DNA of 64,000 bases. Source: Tritrichomonas musculus. Taxonomy: Eukaryota; Parabasalia; Tritrichomonadida; Tritrichomonadidae. The translations under genes and the position numbers were made by a program. Shown here one piece after another: positions 34,631 to 43,378 of the stretch. The notes under the pieces were generated by a model that did no database searches, was not told the DNA's origin, and saw only the letters and a list, made by a program, of their open reading frames with translations. The stretch spans positions 3,348,001-3,412,000 of the forward strand of contig JAPFFF010000009.1 in NCBI GenBank assembly GCA_039105265.1, in the 5' to 3' direction. Numbering within the stretch: position 1 is the first letter of the stretch; every line of letters begins with the position of its first letter.

Positions 34631-37477
34631 AAAGCTTAGAGTGCTTTTATAAAAATATTTTTGTGCATCTATATTCAGTTTTGGATCAATATCTCATTCA
34701 TTTATAGGATAATTGTAAAGTATATATACATTAGCATAATGATATATTACTATATTTATTTAAAATATGATAATCAAACATTCACCCTTACATTTTCGAT
34801 AATATTTTCACCTCACATTTCAGCCAGTATGATATTGCCATTTTTATATCAAAATGCTCTATATATTGATAACAATACCATCTTAAATATTTTAAAATAG
34901 ATAATTTAAATCAATTTATCACATAAAAATGCTATATATATTTTGAAGCAAATACATAATTGCAGATTAATATCTTGAATAACTCTGTTAACAATCTCAA
35001 GCGCTAATAATAACAATCAAAGTGTCATAAAAATACTTAAATAGTTATTATCATTGCCAAATTTCTTTATTTTCTTCTTTATCAGTATAGTCATCATCAT
35101 TATCTTTCTTTCTCCTCTTTTGCCATCGTATTCTTTTTCATTTCAATCATCTTCTTCTAATCCTTTTTTTCTTCTTCTTCCTCTTCATCATCATCATCAT
35201 TTTCTTCAATGCAATCATTATCATCTTCTTCTTCTTCTCTACTATCTTCTTCTTCTTCTTCTTCTCCATCATCTTCATCATATTTTTCTTCATCATCATT
35301 ATTATCGTCTTCTTTTTCTCCTCCATCATCATCACCATTATCGTCTTCTTCTTCTTCTCCTTCTCCACCATCATCATTGTCTTATTCTTCTTCTTCTCCA
35401 TCTTCATCATCAGCATCGTCTTCTTCTTCTTCTTCTTCTCCATCTTCATCATCATTATTATCGTCTTCTTTTTCTCCTCCATCATCATCACCATTATCGT
35501 CTTCTTCTTCTTCTCCTTCTCCACCATCATCATTGTCTTATTCTTCTTCTTCTCCATATCATCATCATCGTCTTTTTTATCGTATTCATCATCATCATCA
35601 TCATCATCATCGTTTTTTCATTGTCTTCTTCTCCATCTTCATCATCATCATCGTATTCTTCTTCGTCTTCTTCTTCATCTTCATCGTCTTCATAATCAGC
35701 ATCGTCTTCTTCTTCTCCATCTTCATCATCAGCATCGTCTTCTTCTTCGTCTTCTTCTTCATCATCTTCATCGTCTTCATCATCTTCATCGTCTTCTTCT
35801 TCACCATCGTCTTCTTCTTCATCATCATCACCATCGTCTTCTTCTTCATCATCATCACCATCGTCTTCTTCTTCACCATCATCACCATCGTCTTCTTCTT
35901 CATCATCATCACCATCGTCTTCTTCTTCACCATCGTCTTCTTCTTCACCATCATCACCATCGTCTTCTTCTTCACCATCGTCTTCTTCTTCATCATCGTC
36001 TTCTTCTTCATCATCATCACCATCGTCTTCTTCTTCACCATCATCACCATCGTCTTCTTCTTCATCATCATCACCATCGTCTTCTTCTTCACCATCGTCT
36101 TCTTCTTCACCATCATCACCATCGTCTTCTTCTTCTTCTTCTCCATCTTCATCATCGTCTTCTTCTTCTTCATCATCTTCAATGCAATCACCATCGTCTT
36201 CTTCTTCTTCTTCTCCATCTTCATCATCATCTTCTTCTTCTTCAATGCAATCATCGTCTTCTTCTTCTTCTTCTCCATCTTCATCATCATCATCTTCTTC
36301 TTCAATGCAATCATCGTCTTCTTCTTCTTCTTCTCCATCTTCATCATCTTCTTCTTCTTCAATGCAATCATCATCGTCTTCTTCTTCATCATCATCTTCA
36401 ATGCAATCACCATCGTCTTCTTCTTCTTCTTCTTCTTCTTCTTCAATGCAATCATCGTCGTCTTCTTCTTCTTCTTCACCATCGTCTTCTTCTTTTTCTT
36501 CTTCTTTTTCTTCTTCTTTTTCTTCGCTATCTTCATCATCATTTTTTCCCTCTTCGTCTCTTCAGTTATCATCTTTTTTGCAATTGTCATCATCATAATT
36601 AATTTATTCATAATGAGCAAATAATGAATAAAAAGCATTTTTTAAAAAATCATTTTTAATTTATACTTTTTTATTTAAATCTGTTTATTTTCTGCGTAAA
36701 ATGAAAAGTTTAATTTAATAATTACATTTTTCATAAAATTAATATTATTTTCCTCATCATATTTTAGAAATATTTGATTTTTTACATAATGCACGTTTGA
36801 TAATACGTTTATATTTATGAATAATTATCGGATTTTCCTCGATGAAAAAAGAAAATAAAGAAGTATAAGCAGTATAACATAAATATACATTTAATTTAAT
36901 ATATATTTAATACAAATTTATGTATATTATCTATGAGGATTTTTGGATATCATTGATAAATATAAAAATTTTAAAATGCAATTCATATTATTTACTGGAG
37001 TTATTGTATGTAAAATATGATAAAAAATCTTATATATAACGGAAAAGTGGATTACTTAAACAGAGTAATAAAAATATCGAATATTCGAAATAAATTGATA
37101 ATTATCAAATTTAAGAATTGATTAATAAGAGTATAAATAGTGAATTGAAATACGATTGTGCATTGTTTGCATACTTTTGTAGCTTTTTATTGAAACTCTT
37201 TATCGAAATCAAATTAGATATCTTGAGTGGAAATGAAATTTTCGAATAAAATTTATGCCATTATAACTTTCATCATACAGTGATCAATATATATTTTTTG
37301 GGGATTTTTCCTCCATGAATACCTAAATTGCCTAACCAAATTTTTCAACTATTTTTTTAAATTTTTTAAAAAAATGCATAACTTTATTTTTTTTTTGAAA
37401 AAAATGCATAATAAAAAATGTTTTCAGAAAAAAATCAACTTTTTTTTTGAAAAAGTGGGAAAAAGTGAAAAACACCC
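34631..37477. repeat. Right inverted arm (2.85 kb)
   Basis: Inverse copy of the left arm. The segments on both sides of the GAA tract look essentially identical to the left arm; frames of 79, 136 and 213 codons are the same in both. The shorter tract accounts for the length difference. Confidence 0.85.
35168..36540 (-). repeat. GAA/GAY repeat tract, right arm
   Basis: The same repeat as 29041-31190 on the opposite strand, roughly 750 bases shorter and with fewer GGTGATGAT-type units. The outer blocks with TTCAATGCAATCAT are retained in the same order. Confidence 0.8.
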
Positions 37478-37486
37478 AATATTATC

Positions 37487-37842
37487 TTTGGGTATCACCA
37501 ATGATTCAAGAACAATTTCACTTATTAATAATATTTATCGCATTATTTATATGAAAAACAGCTTATATTTACCTTTAACTTCTAAATCGCCTTCAAACAA
37601 ATATCTTATTAGATCGTCTTTAGTAACGTTAACAATACTATAAAAAAATACTTTAACGTTATATTCAAGAAGTGAAAACTCAGTTTTTTTTTTCGTTTAC
37701 TGGTTCAAAATTTTATTTTTATTATCAAAATTTTTAGGCAACATTTTTTTTCTACAAAAATATAAATAAAATTCGATACCAATTTAACACAAGTCATTTC
37801 TTTTTAAAAATTCTGTATTTTTTTATTTCTCAGAAAAACTTA
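37487..37842. other. hAT remnant between two nested insertions
   Basis: AT-rich sequence presumed to belong to the hAT element. On the minus strand about 30 codons near 37550-37640 read without stops (DDLIRYLFEGDLEVKGKYK), perhaps a relic of coding sequence; no family was recognised. Confidence 0.4.
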
Positions 37843-37850
37843 TCCTTTAT

Positions 37851-38888
37851 CTGGGTTTCCCTGTCCAGTGAGGTGAATAGCCAAGTTTGACTTTTTGAAG
37901 CATTTCTCGTTATTTCATATGGACAGCAGACCGTTTTATTGTATTCAAAAAAAAATGTAAAGTTATGAATTATTTGAGAAAAAATGTCCATTTAACGGTT
38001 TATTTTTATTCTGAAAATGTCCAAAATATCCAAAATTGAATGTACTCATTCAATCAAGGCTAGTCTCACAATAAATATAAAGAATTTTAATTAAATAATT
38101 TTTCATAATAATATATAAAATGTATAAATCGCCAAAAAAATAAAAATAATTTTGTTATTAAGAAAAATTGAATGTATCTTTCAATTTATTTGGCTTGACC
38201 AATTATATTCAATATTTATTTGTCTTATAAATTCATTTTTAAAATAATCTTTTGAAATAATATTTTTAATAAATTTTGTTATATTATTTGTATTATTCTA
38301 GATCAATGTGATAAATCGATTGGTCATATTTACTGATAGAGAATATTTACAGAAAATATCACATGTAATTAAGTTTTACCTTGAAAAGATTGCAACGATA
38401 ATTGTTTTTCAATTCTGCTTATTTTAGAGTACAATTCATATTTATAATTGAATTATAATGTTTTAAAAAATAAAATATTGTTTTTTTATATTATTAAATT
38501 TAGAAATGCTAAAGATATTCTTTATTTTTTGAATTTAATATAGATTGTAGCATAAACTTTTTGAGATATTTTTATTTTATCACTTTGAAAAATGATAGCA
38601 ATTGTTTGAAATATTTCAATGTAGATATTTTTTTGAATGTTTTTTTTATTTTGTTAAATAAAGACAAAATTTTTATTAAATTTTGCATCTATTGTATTAT
38701 TCATAAATATTGGAGGAGGAAAAAAGCTAAATGTCCATAAGATTTTAATGGACATTTTTTCTCAAATAATTCATAACTTTACATTTTTTTTTGAATACAA
38801 TAAAACGGTCTGCTGTCCATATGAAATAACGAGAAATGCTTCAAAAAGTCAAACTTGGCTATTCACCTCACTGGACAGGGAAACCCAG
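37851..38888. mobile_element. Element 'C', 1038 bp, about 140-bp TIRs
   Basis: Both ends start CTGGGTTTCCCTGTCCAGTG and stay essentially perfect inverted copies for about 140 bases. The 8-mer TCCTTTAT flanks both ends (37843-37850 and 38889-38896). No coding frame. The identical TIRs suggest recent insertion into the hAT element. A diverged copy is at 59346-60440. Confidence 0.88.
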
Positions 38889-38990
38889 TCCTTTATTATC
38901 CAAAAACCGCCAAATTGATAACTTTTCCGGGCCTAAATATTTGAGGAGTTTTATTAATTTTTTTAAAATTAATACATAATTTAGCATTAG

Positions 38991-39943
38991 AAAAAGGGTC
39001 GACTCTCTCAAATTTTTTTTGATTGAAAAATAATAATATCTTAAAAATTAGATATTCTTTTTAATTAATAAATTTTTAAATCAATATTAAATAGAATTCG
39101 GATTCATTTATTATATCTTATAAATTAAAAAATTCATTATTCATTCCAAAAATCATTAAAAATAGTGTTTTTATTATGCTACTTGAGGTATTTTCTTAAA
39201 TGATTTACTATTCACATTATTTATATGTAGCTTTGAAATATAATAATAATTTTTAATAAATTATATTATTGATATTCAAGAAATTATTATTTTTTCTAAA
39301 TAAAAATTTTGAATTTAAAATTGAATTAAATGCTAGTTTTTGAAAAAATTATTTTGATAACATCAGATTTTTGAGAATATATTATTTTTATTAACAAATG
39401 CTTATTTTTTTGATAATATATCAGTATTATCCTCATATTAATGATAATGTATTTACTATATATATATTATAAATCACATTTATATTATTATAAAATATAT
39501 TTTTATATTTTAACTCAGTTTATTTGTATATCACAATTGAGAATAAATTATAATAACGTATTAATTCAATTTTATTTTTCATAAATAATATTATCTTATA
39601 TGATATTCAATTAATTACTTTTTAATTAATTTAAAATATGTAAATAAAATTATGAAAAAAGAATATATGATATGAAGGTTATAAAATATTTATATATTTG
39701 GATATTTACAAATTCCAAAATCTCTTTGAATGGTGGAAATTAGATAAGAACTCAAAAATATTTTCTCCTTTCAAAAGTTAAACTTTTTCTGTTTTTATTT
39801 TTTTTTGTGAAATATCTCTATTTTGGCTAATAGAATCGGCTTCATATTTAAAATTGCATCATGTTATTGATAATGCTAATATTATTTATTATTAATTTTT
39901 TATAATTTTAGAATATGATAACCGCCAAACGTCGAACCCTTTT
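38991..39943. mobile_element. 952-bp family element, copy 2
   Basis: Same family and orientation as 27143-28094. Ends AAAAAGGGTCGAC and GTCGAACCCTTTT are flanked by the 8-mer AGCATTAG (38983-38990 and 39944-39951). The different duplication from copy 1 shows two independent insertions. It starts 54 bases beyond the hAT right end. Confidence 0.87.
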
Positions 39944-39951
39944 AGCATTAG

Positions 39952-40423
39952 TAATCATAGTAAATATAAAAATATCATGGAAAAATTGATTGTGGATCAG
40001 AAATGAGCCAATGAATTATGAAATTGGTTGGTTTAAAAAACCAATTTTTAAAGAGGATTGCCTCGTTTGTTGCAGTTGAAATATAATTTGCTTTCTTATT
40101 TGAAGATTTTAAAGGTATATTAGTATCCATGGTAAAATATGTAGCTGCTCGTGCTTTATTTGTCCTCTTATATAAAAATGATTATTTTATGTTTGTTATA
40201 TAAAAAAATGAGTCAATATCATCAAATTTTATGTAAATTATGATTTATTCATAATGATTACAAATTAAAATGGTGTCATTTTAAAATATATTAAAACAGA
40301 AAGATTTAGAATGACATTTAGGTATCTACCTTAGGTTTAAATTGGAAATATTTCTAATATTATTGGTAATATACGTTAACAAATAACGTTTTTTCTCAAA
40401 AAAAAAAAGATAAACATACATTT
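39952..40423. other. Upstream region of rubrerythrin
   Basis: A minus-strand frame of about 50 codons with an ATG at 40130 (starting MDTNIPLKSS) ends near 39976. It has plausible composition but no recognised family and may be a relic of a gene cut by the copy-2 insertion. The rubrerythrin ATG follows TACATTT, a weak initiator match. Confidence 0.4.
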
Positions 40424-41008
40424 ATGACAATCAGTCTTAAAGGATCACGAACAGAAAAGAATTTAGCAGCCGCTTTTGCTGGTGAATGTATGGCAAGGAA
40501 CAGATACACCTATTTTGCCAAGAAAGCTAAAAAGCAAGGATATGAACAAATTGCTGCACTTTTCCTTGAAACAGCAGAAAATGAGCTCGAACATTCGAAA
40601 ATTTTTTTGAAACTAATGAATTCGGATGGAACACCGATTCCAATTCGAACAACAGTTCCAGCTGTGTCAATCGAATCAACTTTAGAAAATCTTCGTGCTG
40701 CAGCTGAGGGAGAAAAAGAAGAATACACTGTTGTATATCCACATAGTGCAGAAGTCGCAGAGCAAGAAGGATTTGATGAAATTGCAAAAGCTTTTAGATC
40801 CATTGCTGAAGTTGAGGCAGAGCATGAAAAAAGATTTAACATACTTGCCCAGCAAGTTGAAAGTGAAACAGTGTTTAAACGTTCAAGGATTGTCAGATGG
40901 AAATGCAGAAACTGTGGATATGTTTTTGAAGGAACTGAAGCGCCGAAAGAATGTCCTGCTTGTGGGCATCCACAAGGATTTTATGAGGTTAAAGAAGTTT
41001 TAGAATAA
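40424..41008 (+). CDS. RBR: Rubrerythrin
   Basis: A 194-residue non-haem diiron peroxidase that reduces hydrogen peroxide with electrons from a rubredoxin-type centre, an oxygen-defence enzyme of anaerobes. The ferritin-like domain (about 1-145) shows the diiron ligands: Glu21, Glu54 with His57 (ENELEH), Glu95/Glu97, and Glu131 with His134 (EAEH). The C-terminal rubredoxin domain has two CxxC knuckles, Cys161/Cys164 and Cys177/Cys180, as required for a one-iron FeS4 site. Length and order match classical bacterial rubrerythrin. No hydrogenosomal presequence is obvious at the N-terminus, so a cytosolic place is possible. Family knowledge points to an origin by transfer from anaerobic prokaryotes; the sequence alone does not prove it. 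Confidence 0.95.
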   Translation: MTISLKGSRTEKNLAAAFAGECMARNRYTYFAKKAKKQGYEQIAALFLETAENELEHSKIFLKLMNSDGTPIPIRTTVPAVSIESTLENLRAAAEGEKEEYTVVYPHSAEVAEQEGFDEIAKAFRSIAEVEAEHEKRFNILAQQVESETVFKRSRIVRWKCRNCGYVFEGTEAPKECPACGHPQGFYEVKEVLE

Positions 41009-41186
41009 ATTATTTGAATTTTTTTCATTATAACAAATAACGTTATTTTTTTTTTTCTATTTTTTTTCTGCTTTTTAAATGATTTTATTTTTTGAATTAA
41101 AAATTGATTCTGTCAAGTTACAATTTGCGTTAAAAAGTTTAATACTAGCATGATCAGTCAAAAAATTTTTAATTTTAGGTCAAAGA

Positions 41187-42173
41187 ATGTCAAAAAGGCC
41201 GCCAACTATGTCAGGACATGCAGAATACGACAGAAAGCCCCATCGTCCTCCTCCGTATGGAGAACGTAAATTACTTGAAACAATTCCAGATATTCCATAC
41301 TTAAAATTTGGAAGAATAATCGGTCATGGAAATTTTTCTCATGTTTACAAAGGTATTTACCACAATAAAACGCCTGTTGCGATCAAAGTTATTGAGCGAG
41401 GAAGCGAGAGGATGCTTGAAACTGAAATTGAACTCCTCGAAGATCTCAGAAATGCACCACACATCGTTCAACTCTTTGAGGTTATTGAAAAGCCCCAAAC
41501 GATGCTCGTTTTCGAAGCTGTTGAAAATATTGACCGAGATGATTTTTACGATAATCTAACCCTTAAGCAGCTTAGGTTTGTTCTTCAATGTCTTCTTCAG
41601 GCTTTAGAGGCTGCTCATGCTCGCGATATTGTTCATAGAGATGTCAAATTAGGAAATATTTTAATAACACCAGGTTTTTCAAACGTTGTACTAATTGATT
41701 GGGGATGTGGAACATATATCAGTGAATCAATGTCAGCAAAAGCAGGCTCTCGTAGCTGTCGTCCTCCTGAAATGCTTCTTGGTTATAGAAACTACGGCTC
41801 TAAATGCGATATTTGGGCTGTTGGTATTTTGATCCTCTCTATACTGTCTGATGAAGTTATTCCTTGGAAAGCTCGAAACACGCAGAAATGTCTTCAATTA
41901 ATGGCAGAATATTTTGGTGGTAAAAACCTTATTAAAATAGTTGATAGATTGAATCTTGATAGGGAAGGTGTTGATTTCGAAATAGGTGATCCAAAATTTG
42001 ATTTGGAAGCCAGCTTTAGTGATGACTTCAAAGATTTGTTTGATCCTGATTTAATTGATCTAATGAAACAATGTTTGAATTTAGACTTAGAAAAAAGGCC
42101 AACAGCAAAAGAGGCTCTCATGCATAGATTTTTCCAGAAAGAAATCGAAGAAGAAGAATTTAGTGACGCCTAA
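41187..42173 (+). CDS. CSNK2A: Casein kinase II alpha-like Ser/Thr kinase
   Basis: A 328-residue CMGC kinase of the CK2 alpha type, acting on Ser/Thr in acidic contexts. Glycine loop GHGNFSHVYKG (46-56), ATP lysine Lys67 in VAIKV, catalytic HRDVKLGN with Asp152, and DWG (Asp171) in place of DFG, which is a hallmark of CK2 alpha. GSRSCRPPEMLLGYRNYG fits the CK2 activation segment. The N-terminus contains the usual motif region near Tyr38, and the C-terminus has the RPTAKEALMHRFF block. It is more diverged than typical CK2 alpha (KLGN for KPHN, and the basic stretch after the glycine loop is weaker). It sits about 180 bp after rubrerythrin in the same direction, but that spacing does not imply co-transcription. 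Confidence 0.9.
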   Translation: MSKRPPTMSGHAEYDRKPHRPPPYGERKLLETIPDIPYLKFGRIIGHGNFSHVYKGIYHNKTPVAIKVIERGSERMLETEIELLEDLRNAPHIVQLFEVIEKPQTMLVFEAVENIDRDDFYDNLTLKQLRFVLQCLLQALEAAHARDIVHRDVKLGNILITPGFSNVVLIDWGCGTYISESMSAKAGSRSCRPPEMLLGYRNYGSKCDIWAVGILILSILSDEVIPWKARNTQKCLQLMAEYFGGKNLIKIVDRLNLDREGVDFEIGDPKFDLEASFSDDFKDLFDPDLIDLMKQCLNLDLEKRPTAKEALMHRFFQKEIEEEEFSDA

Positions 42174-42619
42174 TTTTTATTCAGTAACTGTATATTTTAG
42201 ATTAATGGAAACAATCAGAAATAAGATTGAAACCGCTAATTTGAACAAAACTGTTATTTTTTTATGAAATAAAAATTGAATCAATTTTCAATAATTTTTT
42301 GGCAATGAATTGTGATTTGATATAGATGATGAACATTTGTATTAAAACAATTTATAAAAATTTGATCTATCCAAATAAAAAAATTTTTTCTTCTGGATTT
42401 TCAAATAAAAACATTTGTTTTTTTAGATTAACAGATTTACAAAAATTTAAATTAAATAAGATTATATCAAAGTATTGATAAAGAATAGCTATCCTTGAAT
42501 ACTTAACTCAACTGTTTGGCATGAATTCATATGAAAATTTAATCAAATTAAAAGTTGCATTCATATAACATGTCATGAAAATAACGGACATTAACCATTT
42601 AATTAATATTTATTAATAA
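42174..42619. other. Intergenic region before the MYCBP-like gene
   Basis: AT-rich, without a frame. GACATTAACCATTTAATT near 42586-42604 contains two initiator-like words before the MYCBP-like ATG. Confidence 0.5.
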
Positions 42620-43057
42620 ATGGAAAACCCAAACGAAAACCCAGAAAATCAAATGCAAGAAATGTATCAAGAAGAAGTCGAAAATCCAGAAGAAATCGAG
42701 AAACCTGAACAGAAAAATCAGACAGAAAATATATCAAATGAAAAAATTCCTAATCCAGAAATGAATCAAGGCGATATAGATATAGAGGTTAAAAAAGAGC
42801 ATTTTCGAAAATATCTTGAAGATAAAGGGATGATGGATATTTTAACCAAATTACTTGTTGAACTTTATGAACGAAATGATAGACCTATTGGACCAGATGA
42901 ATCTTTTGAATATTGCTCTCGTTTTTTCTCGAAGTTGGAAGGATATGATATAAACACAGTTAATTCTGAAATTGAGCACAATAAAGAAAAGCTTAACGAT
43001 TTGCAAAGCAAGCTTGACGAACTAAAAAAGGAATTGGATGATCCAGAACAACAATAA
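42620..43057 (+). CDS. MYCBP: c-Myc-binding protein (MYCBP/AMY-1) homologue
   Basis: A 145-residue protein. Residues 1-58 are an acidic, E/N/P/Q-rich extension. Residues about 60-135 match MYCBP: KKEHFRKYLEDKGMMDILTK, then LVELYERNDRP, corresponding to the human FRRYLEKSGVLDTLTK and LVALYEEPEKP pattern, followed by a C-terminal coiled coil with leucine spacing (about 112-140). In animals MYCBP binds c-Myc and A-kinase anchoring proteins and is found in cilia and flagella, including with the AKAP-type and radial-spoke proteins. A flagellate with no Myc would use it in the second role; this is inference. The ATG follows CCATTT-type initiator words. Confidence 0.82.
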   Translation: MENPNENPENQMQEMYQEEVENPEEIEKPEQKNQTENISNEKIPNPEMNQGDIDIEVKKEHFRKYLEDKGMMDILTKLLVELYERNDRPIGPDESFEYCSRFFSKLEGYDINTVNSEIEHNKEKLNDLQSKLDELKKELDDPEQQ

Positions 43058-43378
43058 AGTGTATAAAATTGTTTTGTTTTTTTTTTTAAAAAAAGTTTAA
43101 TTCGTGTTTTCTTTTTTGTTTTATTTTATGTTTCAATATTATAAATAATATGAATGTATTTCTTTATAAGTAACAAATGATTGGATGCTTTTATTTAAGT
43201 CACCAAAAAAAGATATTGCAAATTAATCAATTTGATATTAGGTAAATTTTTTGGAATTGGTCATCAAAAGAGAAATTTAAGAATATTATTTTCACATAAT
43301 TAATTAATTTAATGCCAAATAGAATATGAAGAAGGATTATTTTTAATATTAAAAAAAAAAGATAAACATAAAAATCAG
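43058..43378. other. Convergent intergenic spacer
   Basis: A 320-bp AT-rich spacer between the stop of the MYCBP-like gene and the stop of the minus-strand aminopeptidase. No other feature seen. Confidence 0.5.

Larger units (their letters stand above)
28124..37477. mobile_element. 9.35-kb element with long GAA-rich inverted arms
   Basis: Two inverted arms (28124-31718 and 34631-37477) enclose a 2.9-kb centre. The outer ends share TTCACTTTTTCCCACTTTTT after 8 to 9 diverged terminal bases. The 9-mer AATATTATC lies directly outside both arms (28115-28123 and 37478-37486), which marks a transposition event rather than a local inversion. Long TIRs and a 9-bp duplication are the pattern of Mutator-like elements, but no such transposase is seen. 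The centre holds a Tc1-type element and coding remnants. Arm sequences outside the GAA tract look near-identical, so either the insertion is young or gene conversion keeps the arms alike. Confidence 0.72.
23757..38936. mobile_element. hAT transposon carrying nested insertions (about 15.2 kb)
   Basis: The left end TTAGGCCCGGAAAAGTTATC has a perfect inverse at 38917-38936. The 9-mer ATATTTGAG sits directly outside both ends (23748-23756 and 38937-38945). The left part carries a hAT transposase gene on the plus strand. Subtracting the three insertions (27143-28094, 28124-37477, 37851-38888) and their duplications leaves about 3.8 kb, a normal size for an autonomous hAT element. hAT elements usually duplicate 8 bp; the extra base may mean the left end starts one base earlier. 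I treat the unit as one old insertion that later served as a landing site for others. Confidence 0.8.

Noticed and set aside
28124-37477. Polinton/Maverick interpretation of the long-arm element
   Set aside because: The flanking duplication is 9 bp rather than 6, the ends do not start with AG, and no polymerase, integrase, ATPase or capsid-like coding sequence was seen.
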